Assembly (NCBI GenBank): GCA_029215795.1
Contig: JARDYH010000001.1
Location: 231,845,654 to 231,909,653, forward strand
Reading direction: 5' to 3'
Origin: Anniella stebbinsi
Taxonomy: Eukaryota; Chordata; Lepidosauria; Squamata; Anniellidae
DNA length: 64,000 bases
This document shows, one piece after another, positions 11,254-21,645 of this stretch. Position 1 is the stretch's first letter. Every line of letters starts with the position of its first letter. The notes under the pieces were generated by a model that was not told where the DNA came from, did no database searches, and saw nothing but the letters and a program-made list of their open reading frames with translations. Made by a program: the position numbers and the translations under genes.

Positions 11254-11580
11254 GTGTTGGGCCAACAAGACAGATTAGGGATTGTGTTGGTGTACCGCCC
11301 AACAGACTCCCTAGGTGAGCTGACAGAGGTGATCTTGGGTGTACTGCTGAGATCTCCGAGACTGTTGGTTCTGGGGGATGTCAACATTCATGCCGAGGGC
11401 ACTTTATCTGGGATGGCTCAGGATTTCATGGTTTCCATGACAACCCAACATGCCACTGGCCCAACACATGTAGCTGGGCACACTCTAGACCTGGTTTTCT
11501 CAACTGGACATGGAGATGGTGCTCTGAAAGTGGGGGACTTTATATCAACTCCTTTGTCATGGTGAGATCACCACGTGCTG
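11254..11580 (+). pseudogene. LINE endonuclease (APE-type) remnant
   Basis: About 103 codons of the apurinic-endonuclease-like domain that nicks target DNA in L2/CR1 LINEs. Visible motifs: VLVYRPTDS (about residues 11-19), LVLGDVNIH (38-46, with the Asp and Asn of the active site), and GHTLDLVFS (75-83). The SDH motif follows, but its serine codon reads TGA, so a stop falls immediately before DHH. Upstream catalytic blocks are missing. Non-functional. Confidence 0.8.
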
Positions 11581-11974
11581 AGGTTTAGACTTACAGAAAC
11601 TTTCCCCCTCTGCAAGGGTGGGGGACCCATTAAGATGGTTTGCCCCCAGAGGCTAATGGATCCGGATGATTTCCAGAGGGCTCTAGGGAGATTTCTGGCT
11701 GATAGGGATAGTTCTCCTGTTGAAACCCTGGTTGATCCGTGGAATGCAGAAATGACCTGGGCAGTTGACACGATTGCTTTTTGCGCTCCTTCTCCTGTGT
11801 AGAACTTGTACAGCTCTGTGGTATACCCCAGAGCTGAGAGTGATGAAACAGAATAGGAGACGGCTTGAGCGCAGATGGAGAAGAACTCCTAGTGGATGCA
11901 GTCAAATGCTGGTGAGTGCCTATAGTAAGACATATTCAGGGGCAGTGAGGGCAGCCAACCCCCCCCCCCCCACA

Positions 11975-12070
11975 ATATTTTGCTGCCACTATTGCTGCCA
12001 CTATTTTGCTGCCATATTTTGCTGCCACTATTGCTGCCACTATTGGATCATCAATATTTTGCTGCCACAA
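11975..12070 (+). repeat. Imperfect minisatellite in the LINE
   Basis: TTTTGCTGCCACTATT-like units repeat imperfectly about six times, some as TGCTGCCACTATT. A poly-C run (about 11961-11970) precedes it. It interrupts the linker of the L2 LINE and looks like a secondary expansion. Confidence 0.7.
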
Positions 12071-12426
12071 TTGGCATCATCATCTGCTGCCCAGAGAAGC
12101 TTTTCAGAGTTGTCCAGGGGCTATTACATGCTGGCCCCAACACTGTAGAATTTTCTGAGGCCCGCTGTAATATATTTGCTTGGTACTTCCAGAATAAAAT
12201 CTCTTGAATCTGCCAGGACTTAGACTCCAGTGTTATAGCAGGTGAATGAGGTGAGGTATCCAGAGCACAGTCTTGTCCAGTTTTCTTGGATGAGTTTCAG
12301 TTGGTACAGCTTGAGGATGTTGACAAGGTGCTTGGACAGGTTTGTGCATCCACCTCTGTATTGGATCCTTGTCTCTCTTGGCTAATAAAACCTAGCAGAG
12401 ATGGAACAGCTGGCTAGGCCAGGGAA

Positions 12427-12790
12427 GTGATTAATGCCTCTTTGCGAGAGGGAGTGGTCCTGGGCCATCTGAAAGAGGTGCTAGTGAGACCACTCCTGAA
12501 GAAATCTTCCCTGGACTCTAAAATCTTAATAACTATAGGCCAGTGGCGAATGTTCCATTCCTGGGCAAGGTCTTTGAGCAGGTGGTTTCAAGCCAGCTCC
12601 AGACACTCTTGGATGAGACCAATTATCTGGGTCCATTTCAGTCGGGTTTCAGGCCTGGTTTTGGTATGGAAATAGCCTTAATTGCCCTGTATGATGACCT
12701 ATATTGGGAGAAAGACAGGGGGAGTTGCTCTCCATCAACTTTGGTTGGTGACCCAGCTATGTCCTTATCTGGACAGGGATAACCTGGCTT
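12427..12790 (+). pseudogene. LINE reverse transcriptase, N-terminal remnant
   Basis: The fingers region of a LINE RT: a NYRPVANVPFLGKVFEQVV-like segment begins near 12530 and GPFQSGFRPGFGMEIALIAL follows at about 12630-12690, with frame changes between. The palm domain carrying the catalytic aspartates (FADD-type motif) is absent: sequence jumps from the YDDLYWEKDRG region to the C-terminal domain. Non-functional. Confidence 0.75.
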
Positions 12791-13286
12791 CAGTTGTCTA
12801 TGGTCTAGTAACATCCAAGTTAGATTACTGCAATGCACTCTATGTGGGGCTGCTTTGAAGATGGTCCAGAAGCTGCAGCTTGTGCAAAATGCAGCTACCA
12901 GATTGATAACAAGGACCAGAAGGTTCGAATGTATAAGACCAACTCTGTCCTGCTTGCATTGGCTGCCTGTATGTTTCCAAGCCCTATTCAAGTTGCTGGT
13001 TCTAAACTATAAGGCCTTACATGGCTCGGGACCACAATATTTGATGGAACACCAGACCCAACATGAACCTACACATATACTATGTTCAACATCTAAGGTC
13101 TTTCTCTGGGTGCCTACTCTGAGGAAGGCTTGGAAGGTGGCAACAAGAGAGAGGGCCTTCTCTGTGGTGGCCCCCCAATCATGGAATGATCTCCCCATTG
13201 AGGCCTGCCTGGTGCCAACATTGCTATCTTTTTGGTGCCAGGTTAAAACTTTTCTCTTTTCCCAGGCATTTAGCAATATGTATTGA
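12790..13286 (+). pseudogene. LINE ORF2 C-terminal domain remnant
   Basis: Begins with a VTSKLDYCNALYVGLL-like stretch and continues as VQKLQLVQNAATRLITRTRR, LHWLPVCFQALFKLLVLNYK, ALHGSGPQYL and SVVAPQSWNDLP, then FLFSQAF near the stop. This order is the hallmark of the L2-group ORF2 C-terminus. The 143-codon stretch from 12855 is open, but its upstream catalytic domain is gone. Confidence 0.8.
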
Positions 13287-13469
13287 GCTGCATTGATCCT
13301 GGATCTGGTGTTATAGTTGTTTAAAAAGTAGTTTATAGTTGTTTTTAGATGTATGATTCTGTGTATGTTGCATGTTTTTGTGGTTTTAAATTTTGTATTT
13401 TGGTTTTGATTGTTTTAAACTTATGTAAACCGCCCATAGAGCTACAGCTATGGGGCGGTATAGAAACGT

Positions 13470-13470
13470 A

Positions 13471-13508
<38 letters not shown>
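13470..13508 (+). repeat. (ATA)n 3' microsatellite of the LINE
   Basis: About twelve ATA units directly after the tail hairpin. This is the expected 3' terminus of this LINE group. Confidence 0.9.
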
Positions 13509-13511
<3 letters not shown>

Positions 13512-14145
13512 GGTGATAGGTGAATGTGCATAGGAAACAGCACCCAGGAGAGGGTGAGCAAAAGAGTGGGCAAACAACTGAAATCCCCCCTTAAAAAAAG
13601 ATGAAAGCTATTATTCTTTGGAAGTGCTATTGCATTGTGTGGCTTTTCTTCATTTCTGCAAAATCATGGCATACCCTTGCTCTTTATATTTCTGTAGTTT
13701 GCATCTGACATTCTGTTGCACTTTGTCTGAACTTCTCCCGAGACCCCTTATTTTCCATCAGGATGAAATTTATGCTGTATCAAATGACCTGGCATTGCAG
13801 ATTCATACAATAGTGAGGAAAGAGACATTTGGATCACCAATGAGTGATAGCCTGGCATAGAAGGAAATAGTAGAAAAGCTGATCTCATGTTTCAGTGGTA
13901 ACATGCAAATCTCAGTCATTCATACGGTGCCTATTGTGCATAAAAAGTAGCATTTTTCCTCTATCCAGTTATCTCAAGTCGGATAATGAAACAGCTAACC
14001 CTGCCCCTTCAAACAATCACAAGAAGCTCACTACTGTCTCCATTTAGCCTGCAAGAAACTATAGGACCAATGGGAACTAGCAGGGAGCTGTAAATTAATC
14101 AGGTGCTCCAATTCACACTTGGAAGTAGTAAAATTTATTCTTTGA
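13509..14145. other. Unassigned sequence
   Basis: No gene or repeat recognised. The 80-codon open frame at 13618-13860 has no known motif. Confidence 0.4.
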
Positions 14146-14514
14146 AGCTGTTCACAGAACATAACATGCTAACCCACACTCAGCGGTTTAGTGTGGGTTG
14201 TTTGTTGAACCATGGGTTATCATGTTGTCTTAACGCAGCCAGAGGAGCTTATTAACCATGCAGTGTGGTGTATTTTCTTGAGCAAGCCACCTTGAGAACC
14301 CATGGTTGTTGTTAGGTTGTTCAGGTTGGTTAACAAGCCACATTGCATGGTTAACAAGTCACCTTGGGTGCATTCAGACAACACGATAACCCATCCTGCA
14401 GAAAATGTGCTGCATTCAGACAACGTGCTACCCCATGGTTCAATAAACAACCCACAGTTCAAATCAACCCACACTAAACCACTGAGTATGTGTTAGCGTG
14501 TTGTGTGAATAGCC
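14146..14514. mobile_element. Foldback MITE with long terminal inverted repeats
   Basis: The left arm (GCTGTTCACAGAACATAACA, then GCTAACCCACACTCAGCGG) is mirrored by the right arm, whose reverse complement reads GGCTATTCACACAACACGCT then AACACATACTCAGTGGTTTA. Arms are roughly 60-100 bp. The centre repeats TTAACAAG and CCACCTTG motifs. No coding capacity. GG...CC-type ends fit the Harbinger-like MITEs elsewhere in the window. Confidence 0.7.
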
Positions 14515-15354
14515 TTTTAGGTATTCTGCCCCAGTGGCTTGTTAACTATGCTGCACATGCTAGTTGCATGCTGGGGGGTGTAACATAATTACCATTGGAT
14601 GTGTGGCTTGTCATGCTATGCCTGCCAATTGTGTGAACCTGGTCAGTATGTAAGTGCTTTCAGAGGCCCATTGTTTTGGCAGGTTCTTACATCATACTGA
14701 AAGCTGATAAAAATAAGCCTTTACTACCAGTTGTGTTCCATGTATTAATTTTTACCAACAACTTTGAATAATTTCACACCCTCTTTGGTGCAAATGCTTT
14801 TGTTTAACTAACACTCTTTATTTTATTGCATTCAGAAATGTACTTGTGAAGCTGAAAGTGTTGTATGTTGCTACTTCAGTTCAAATTGTGCCATTATTAG
14901 CACTTTCCACTTTGTACAAAACCCAACTCCTGCAACAAATATTTCAAGAGAATAAATACTGGGGCCAGGGGGGTGGGGGAAAGGAGAGACGAACATTGTG
15001 AATAGTCTAAAGGATGGGGGGAAAGTCAGATCAAACATTTTTTTATAAAAAAACAAATAAACAAAATCACTCCAGTAGTGAAATCAGGCGATGAGTACTG
15101 ACAAACATGGATCCAAAATGGGGCAACTCAGAAACAAGTGGGAATTATCAGCATGTCCAGGGGAACCTCCAGGTTTGCCGAAGCACCTCCCAAAAACGTT
15201 TTTAAAAGACTAAGGGGGCAACCCTCCCCCCCAAACAATCCAGTGATGTAGCCACAAGATGTTGAATATCAGCTGGAAAAGAAAAATGGAAAATTAGGGG
15301 AGTGGTTAGAGTTAGGAGCATGCTGTGTAGGAAATTGGAGGCCATGAGGCTCTG
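14515..15354. other. Unassigned sequence
   Basis: No recognisable element. Purine/pyrimidine-rich patches near 14960-15060 only. Confidence 0.4.
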
Positions 15355-15893
15355 GCCTGGTTTTCATGTAACGATAACCCATGGGTTGCTTAAATAATGG
15401 GTTGTTCGAGTTGCAGGGAAGGGAATGAGTGTGCTGCCTCCTGTGCACTTATTATTTCCACTTTCAGTCAACAACCCAGGAACACCCCATTCCTGGTTTG
15501 TTATGATGTCCATACCTGAAACTCTGGGTTGCCTAGGGGTGAAACAATCCAGAGTTAACCCAACAACAAAGATTGGGTGGTGCACTGCTTTTGCCATGGC
15601 AATGATGTGCAAACCAGGTGGTAATCTCTCCACAAGGCCCTACTTAGTCTCTACTCACTTTCTCATTCTACCACCAAACAGAATGGTACATAGCAGAGAA
15701 CCTATGGTACAGAAGTCATGCAGACCACTGAAGAGGGGAGACTGTTTCACCTGACCCAAGACAAATTAGTAGAATCTGTTCCATGTCACACAACAAAAAA
15801 CAGAGGGCTGTAATTGGGACCATGACTGCTGTAGGGTCAAAATCTGGTTCCTATCCCATACACTGGGTTATATGTGTTTACATGACCTGGGGG
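15355..15893. mobile_element. Possible foldback DNA element
   Basis: The left GGCCTGGTTTTCATGTAACG then ATAACCCATGGG resembles the reverse complement of the right end, CCCCCAGGTCATGTAAACAC then ATATAACCCAG. Ends like these occur in other Harbinger-like MITEs here. Arms are diverged and boundaries approximate. Confidence 0.45.
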
Positions 15894-16270
15894 CTGTCTA
15901 AATACTCGGAAAGCATGGTGGCCTGGCATTTATTATAAACACAACTGCAGTTGTGCACCCATCCCAGGGCTTTCCACCGAATTTACCCCGACTTGTTCTC
16001 TGGAGCAAGGTGAGGACCCACAAGATGACATCAAGACAGCCCCTAAGCCTTACTCTGGAGTTGCAGCAGAGGCATGGCTGGGTGGTGCCTGGTGGAAGGC
16101 AATCTGCAGTTGGTTGTCTTCCACTAGGAAGAGGGCAGGGGTGGCTCCGGTCCCCGGATGGCCACCCAGAAACCCCATGCTCTCTCCTCAGCATCGGGAT
16201 TACCTGACGCCATCCCGGGGGAGGGAAAGCGTGGGGTTTTCGAGGGACGCGGTGCTAACCCAGTGCCGTG
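15894..16270 (+). repeat. Dispersed repeat, copy A
   Basis: Contains CCTGGTGGAAGGCAATC, GTTGTCTTCCACTAGG, AACCCCATGCTCTCTCCTCA and CATCGGGATTACCTGACGCC. The segment at about 26703-26850 is its reverse-complement relative, with the same order of motifs. It includes an internal inverted repeat around the TTCCACTAGG segment. Probably a DNA element of unresolved ends. Confidence 0.5.
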
Positions 16271-16653
16271 AACACATCCCCCTGTAGTCATGTTCCATAT
16301 AGAGGGAGAGAGAGAGAGAAAAAAAAACACATTTTGGGGAGGTATACAGTTATTTCAGTTCTAGTGGCAAAAAGGAGAGAGAGAAATCATTTATAAAACA
16401 ACTGTAAGGCAAGTAGCAAGAACCCTGGTTCACTGATGGAACTAAACAGCTGATAGCAGCTGGTGAGATATGACACTAGATTTTAAGGATCAACTGCTTT
16501 TATTATCGCTGTAAAAGTATTTTGATCACCACAGCAAATTATGAAATGCATAAATCATCAGGTTATACTAGCTTGGGAAAAATATATTTCCAAAAGCTTT
16601 TTGTTTGCAAAAAAAGGGTAAGGAACAGATGAATAGACAAATTGATGTGACTC

Positions 16654-16656
<3 letters not shown>

Positions 16657-16724
<68 letters not shown>
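16657..16724 (+). repeat. (GT)n(GA)n compound microsatellite
   Basis: A pure GT tract of about 34 bp runs directly into a pure GA tract of about 34 bp. Confidence 0.95.
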
Positions 16725-16726
<2 letters not shown>

Positions 16727-16956
16727 TATTTAAACAAAGAGCTAAAACCAGTCTTTAATATGGCTTATACTTATTTCTTATATATTAATATGAATTTTCA
16801 GCTGGGCATTCACTCTCAAAATGGCTCACATAGCAATGCAAATACAGAACAAAATGTTGCTGAACTCAGGAGGTTCCTAGCTATAGCTGCATTTAAGCAT
16901 GATGGGAGGTTCCTGGATGGTTTCTTCCTTCCCTCGAGCTGTTTAAAGGTTTGACC

Positions 16957-17090
16957 CAGCCTTTTCCAACCTGGTGCCCTCCAGATGTTTTGGACCAACT
17001 CCCATCAGCCCCATTCAGCATAGCCATTGGTCAGGCATGCTCAGAGTTGGAGTCCCAAACATCTGGAGGGCACCAGGTTGGAAAAGGCTG
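16957..17090. mobile_element. hAT-like foldback MITE with 8-bp target duplication
   Basis: 134 bp, almost a perfect palindrome at its ends: CAGCCTTTTCCAACCTGGTG and, on the right, CACCAGGTTGGAAAAGGCTG. Flanking octamers are GTTTGACC (16949-16956) and GTTTAACC (17091-17098), seven of eight identical. Diverged relatives are at 22719-22830 and 56353-56478. The 8-bp duplication and CAG...CTG ends indicate the hAT superfamily. Confidence 0.85.
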
Positions 17091-17098
17091 GTTTAACC

Positions 17099-17919
17099 TG
17101 TTTAATCTCTGTGCCCAGGATTGGCTTGTACTCATTTAGGGTCCAAGCAGTATCTAAATGCACAGTCGCTATTGTATCATAGTGACTTATCTCTCACCAA
17201 ACTTTTTCTGGTATTGCAATATTTTCCCATTGCTCAACTTAGGATTCATTCATGAGTATACATATCCAGGATAGTGTGCCTCACTCCCAGCTGGCTGAAA
17301 CTGCTTTTGGTTCTGACGGCAACAAGCTTATCAGAGTACTAAGCAAATAACAGGAACTTGCAGAATGGAGGCATGAAAGAGCAGGAGATAGGTCAACGTT
17401 TCTAGGGTGGTACCACTTTCTTTCCAGGAATCTCAGATACACAGACATTCCGTTCCATACACTCATTAGAAAGCCTGTCTATTACTGCTTCACACATCCA
17501 AGTGGTGAGAGACTGCAGGACCAATGCTACTGGATTAAGTTGCCCTTGGAGGAGGGATAACTGGGACCAGTTGCCATTTGGCTCCTCCTCTCCCAGAACA
17601 CCTTCGTTAGCAGCCATTGCACCTGGCTCTGCACTCCAGCCACCCTGCATTTCTGCTACATGGGTGATTTGAGCAAGGGCAGGGAAGGCAGCTGGGGCAC
17701 CCATAGGAAATGATGTAACACAGCCACCCTGGTCCCCTCCCCTCCCTGCCCTCCCCCACCACCACCGGGAATGCCTCCTTTTCCCTGTCTCTGCCTTCCA
17801 TTTTCTGAGTGCATGGAGGTATTCGGCATGGTTCTCTCTGCCCCAGCTATGAGGGAGCGGGGCGGAGAACTCAGAGCCAGGATACTTATCTATCCCTGAA
17901 GATGCTGTCTGGTGGGCAT
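17099..17919. other. Unassigned sequence
   Basis: No named element. Antisense open frames at 17281-17801 overlap one another in different frames and carry no domain I recognise. A pyrimidine-rich patch lies at 17730-17765. Confidence 0.4.
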
Positions 17920-18045
17920 AGCATTGCTTTCTTACTACCCAAGGTCACCCAGTGAACTTCCCGGCTGAGTGGGGACTTGAACTGCAGTCTCCCCAGTCTC
18001 AGTCCAGCACTCTATCCAGTACACCACATTGGCCCCAAGCTGGTT
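17920..18045 (-). mobile_element. CORE/MIR-like SINE head, antisense
   Basis: CCAAGGTCACCCAGTGAACT, GGGACTTGAACTGCAGTCTC and CACTCTATCCAGTACACCAC is the reverse complement of a tRNA-like SINE head (box B like GTTCAAGTC). Only the head half is present. Compare 61640-61725. Confidence 0.65.
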
Positions 18046-18241
18046 TTCTACTCTGTCCCTTTAGCTGGAAGACGTTACTTCCCAAAGCTAGAGAGTGAAG
18101 TTATTAGGAGAACATTGATGAAAAATCAGCTGATCATCTTGGAATATTAACCAGCCATCTACTTAATGAAAAATGGTCATTTAGCATCTGTAACACTGCG
18201 TTACATCACAGAATAGGGAAAAAAACACCATTCTGTACAGT

Positions 18242-18860
18242 AGGATTCTGGGGTGGCTTGTTCACCACAGCAACAAGCCACCCTGTCCAGGTTCACACAT
18301 CACAATAATATACACAACTGCCCACTGTTGCTTGAATATTCACAATGGCGACCGGCATGTGCCACAACCCACCATGGCTTATTTAAGCCATGTTGGGTGA
18401 CAGCAATCATCCAAACCAGTCCATACTCTCATAAATGTGGCTGAACATAGGATGTACTAGGAATCCACCAGATTGTGGGGGTGCTGGCCCAAAACATTTG
18501 CTGCCAGAGATGAAAGACAAGATGGTGCATTCCTCCCATTCCATGTGCAAAAGCCATATGGGCTGGTCATTTAATCTTACTTTAACACCGGCAATGGGAC
18601 ACAGTCTTCCATGGAGGGCAAGAGGCCATCTTAAGGGGCAAAGGGCAGGTTGCTTGGCATACCCCAGAGCTGTTCATATGACATGGTATTATTTAACCCA
18701 TGATGATAATGCAACTCGTGTGGGGCACATGCAGCTGCCATTTTGAATATGGAGCCCCTGCTTCAGGGTTGTTGTGTCATATGAACCCTGTGAGCATGGG
18801 TAATGTGAGGGATAAATAACCCATGGTCTGTTTCAGAGTTATGTGAGGGTTGCTTTACCA
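18242..18860. mobile_element. Decayed foldback DNA element region
   Basis: Several MITE-like blocks: GTGGCTTGTTCACCACAGC with ACAAGCCACCC at the left, and TTTAACCCATGATG, TTGAATATGGAGCCCC and GTTGTGTCATATGAACCC at the right. The right block matches the element at about 42190-42552 in order and spacing (TTGAATATGCAGCCCC, then GCTGTGTCATGCAAAC). Ends are uncertain. Confidence 0.4.
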
Positions 18861-19745
18861 TCACTATAACCACCATCACCAGATTCATGTTATCTGATAC
18901 CTTGCTGCCAATGTTTTGTTGCATCTGCTGCCTGAAGTAACTGCCTCACACGATCTAATAGTAGGGCCATCTCTAAGCTAAGGGAAAGAGTAGAATGTAC
19001 TGATGCTTCTTCCTTTAGGGATGACAGATTCCACCCAAGGTTCCTGTTCTGTAGGAGATAATCTCCCACCACTATGAAAGGTCACTATGAAGGGAGACGT
19101 GGCACTTGCCAGAACTTTCAGTTTAATAAAAAATGTAAGGACCTCATCATACATAGAACCTGGCCACACTTTAAAGTCAATCCATCTTCTTTTGGGAAGC
19201 AGGGAAGACTGATCACAAGAAACCTTTGTAGGAATTGGCCCAGATCTCATGGTCCTTTGAATATGGTGGAACAGGAAGGCTGAGAAATTCCATTTGCTTA
19301 AACCAAGGCTGAGTGCACATTTTTGGAGCTAAATGTCTAGGCAGATAAGTCATGAAGGGTACTCCACAGAAAGAAAACCTGGAATGTTGCAGTGGTCAAA
19401 AAGCAAATGACTTAAAGGGCAGAATATCGTGCTAGTGTGTACACATTCCAGCCATTTCTTCGCCCACTATTCTCTTGTTTCATGGCATAAAATAAGAGAA
19501 GGCAAAGGAATGCAGCATGTTTAGAAAAGATGAGGCCAGAGGAATGAAACCACTTCTGTGTGACAACTGCATTTGGTCATATATATACATGCTACCCTTA
19601 TTTCTTACTCTGATGTCTTCCCCCCCATTAGAATTTGATTATAAGCTGTGGGTAGGGTGGGATGAGGCAGGAAACTGTATTTTTTGCTTCTGTAATTCTG
19701 TAACTCACCATACAATATTGATAAAGAAACAAAACAAAGTTAGCC
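18861..19745. other. Unassigned sequence
   Basis: Nothing recognised. Short open frames only. Confidence 0.4.
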
Positions 19746-19754
19746 ATGCTGGTA

Positions 19755-19870
19755 CATGAGAGAGAAAAGAATCCATGGTTAGGTAACATCTTTATTCGGA
19801 CCAACCACAATTATTCAAAACTGTATAAGCTTTCGAGTTCTCCAGAACTTTTCATCAGGCTAGCTAGTAA
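19755..19870 (-). mobile_element. Antisense 3' end of an unclassified retroelement
   Basis: The reverse complement reads AGAACTCGAAAGCTTATACA, then TTGTGGTTGGTCCGAATAAA, then GATGTTACC. It has an AATAAA signal close to its end and a LMKSSGELESLYSF-like reading. The pattern suggests a retroelement tail, possibly Penelope-like, but I cannot place it securely. Confidence 0.3.
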
Positions 19871-20039
19871 AAAAAAGAAAATAAAAAAGCAGAGGATATG
19901 GAAAGAAACAGGCAAGTTCAAAAATTTAGCCCGATGTTGTGGCCATGAGGTCTGCAGTTTAGATAATCCCAGTGTTGCATGACTGTGGATTTTGGATACA
20001 TATTGATGACACTGTATAACGGTGGTGTAGAAACTCAGT

Positions 20040-20330
20040 CCCACCTGGAGGTCCAATCCTCCAGGTGTCCTCAGTAGACCATGCCCCCTTCCTCTGGCTC
20101 TGCCCCTTCCCACTAACTACTGGTTATTTCATGGCTTCCTGGCTTTTTTGCACTTTTCTCCCATTCATAAAGTTTGAAATGCTTTCCCTAAGGTTTAGTT
20201 ACTGGCAGTAAGAAAATGCTTGTATTTTTGGCCTTGAGTCCTTCCCACCACTGAAGTGTGGCCCGTAAGAGCTCTCTGAAATGGAATTTGGCCCTCAGAG
20301 TGAAAGAGGTTCTGCACCCCCGCTGCGCAA
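20040..20330 (-). mobile_element. hAT-like repeat (GGGCCAAA/CCACCACTG family), fragment
   Basis: Contains TTTTTGGCCTTGAGTCCTTC, CCACCACTGAAGTGTGG and CTCTGAAATGGAATTTGGCC then CTCAGAGTGAAAGAGGTTC. Related copies are at 35185-35440 (same strand), 45245-45625 and 60247-60548 (opposite strand). The 45-kb and 60-kb copies end in CTGAAGTTCCCCATACCTG or CTGAGGTTCCCAAGCCCTG, a hAT-type terminus. Confidence 0.5.
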
Positions 20331-20340
20331 AGAAACAACA

Positions 20341-21645
20341 AAGTAACCAACGTGGCAAAGTTTATGCCAGCCTTTGCGGAACGCAGGACGAAATAAAGAG
20401 ACGAGACAACTGCTTGGAATTTAAACATGGGCCACATTTTATTCAACAAGATCTGCAGACAGGGTAACACCTAAGCAGGCATCTACATCATGGCTTCATC
20501 CAGAGCCATCCCTGGGTCGGGCGAGCCATTCTATCCCATGTGGTGGCGCTTGCCATCTCGCCACCCCATGGGCTCTCCCTTTGGGTAGGGAGACCTCCCT
20601 GCGTCACCACCCTCGTGCCACACGGCTCCGAGCAGGTGAGTCAGGTTAGCCTCAGAGGTAAGCCTTAACCTCCCAGCTGGTGCCACACGGCTCCCAACCT
20701 TGGGCTTCAGACTCTACCCCTCACCAAAACGGTGCCTGAGAATGCTCACCGATATCCCTCCCCCTCTAGATGCCCACGCCTAACTGCCACCAGGGGTGAC
20801 AAGCGTCAGCTTAGTCGCTCCCCCCCCATGATACTAACAATTACAGTCCTCAAACCCCTCTGCAGATCTGCAAGAAAAATGTCATTTCCACTGTCAGACA
20901 AGTGGACCCCATCCTGCCTAAACAGCTCCCTCCTGGCTTTAGATATATCCGGGTGCCGAAGGCTAAGATCACCATGTTTAACCAGATCTTTATAGATCTC
21001 CGTATTCACTCTCCTCCGAGCCCGTTCCATAGCCTGGACCTCACACCCTGCTCCCCAAGTGAATCTTGGGAGCATACAGGACCAGATGATCCTGACACCA
21101 TGCCACCGCATCCGCAGGCTCTCCAAGTCGGCTTTTATTTGCCAAATCAGGGCCTTGCCCTTCATCTTCCCCAGATCATTGCCACCCAAATGAATGAGCC
21201 ATATCTGCGGCCAATCTGTCCCCGGATGTCGGTGCAATAACACAGGAATGAGGCTCTCCCACCTCATTCCGCGGTTTCCAAGCCACTGAATCTGTGCATA
21301 TTGACTCAGCCCCAGCTGTAATCCATGACTCGACTTGGCTGCACGTCTGCTGGCCCAGAAAACCATGCTATGGCTGCAGATGCTCACTTTCAATGGGGTG
21401 AAGCCCGTCCGGAGATCTACAGATCAAACACGACAACATTAGACTTCAGCAGCCTCCCGCCTTCCGCGAGGCAGCGGCCTCACGTATGTCCTGAAGGCCC
21501 CGGAGTGCCATCTTCCCACATTCTGAATTTGACATGGAGAAAAACCCAATGAAGCTGCCGTGGATGCATCCCCAATACGGAACGAATGCGTTCCGAACTG
21601 TACGTTCTGTAAGTAACCAATGTGGCAAAGTTTATGTCAGCCTTT
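20341..21645 (-). mobile_element. SGNH-bearing unit bounded by 35-bp direct repeats
   Basis: Near-identical direct repeats of 35 bp (20341-20375 and 21611-21645; two mismatches) enclose about 1.2 kb. On the minus strand the unit has an SGNH-hydrolase frame and then an AATAAA signal at about 20437 before the distal repeat. It is less AT-rich and more CpG-rich than its flanks. Vertebrate Ngaro/DIRS-group elements and some CR1-group LINEs are known to carry SGNH/esterase domains. The repeats could be split direct repeats or a long target-site duplication. No reverse transcriptase or tyrosine recombinase is seen. Confidence 0.55.
20806..21393 (-). CDS. SGNH/GDSL-like hydrolase frame, transposon-associated
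   Basis: 195 codons without a stop. SGNH esterases hydrolyse acyl esters with a Ser-Asn-His/Asp centre. Visible blocks: an ICSHSMVFWA-like block I at residues 5-14 (the usual glycine before HS is Ser7; Ser9 is the likely nucleophile), HLGGNDLG at 68-75 (block III, Asn72), and DGVHLSDSGNDIFL at 161-174 (block V, Asp161 and His164). The reported first codon is TTG; the frame is open about a dozen codons further upstream, with an AG in a pyrimidine-rich context near 21420 that might be an acceptor site. It is therefore likely an exon or internal part of a longer protein. Host function is unlikely given the setting. Confidence 0.6.
   Translation of the reverse strand: MKVSICSHSMVFWASRRAAKSSHGLQLGLSQYAQIQWLGNRGMRWESLIPVLLHRHPGTDWPQIWLIHLGGNDLGKMKGKALIWQIKADLESLRMRWHGVRIIWSCMLPRFTWGAGCEVQAMERARRRVNTEIYKDLVKHGDLSLRHPDISKARRELFRQDGVHLSDSGNDIFLADLQRGLRTVIVSIMGGERLS

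Larger units (their letters stand above)
11130..13508 (+). mobile_element. L2-group LINE, internally deleted
   Basis: A sense-strand non-LTR retrotransposon in decay. In order: endonuclease remnant, linker, N-terminal reverse transcriptase, a deletion of the RT catalytic core, the C-terminal LINE domain, and a 3' tail in which CCGCCCATAGAGC pairs with TATGGGGCGG before an (ATA)n repeat at about 13470-13508. The left edge is set only by where protein similarity fades. Stops and frameshifts rule out activity. The L2 placement rests on the C-terminal QLVQNAA...LHWLP...YKALHG pattern. Confidence 0.85.
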
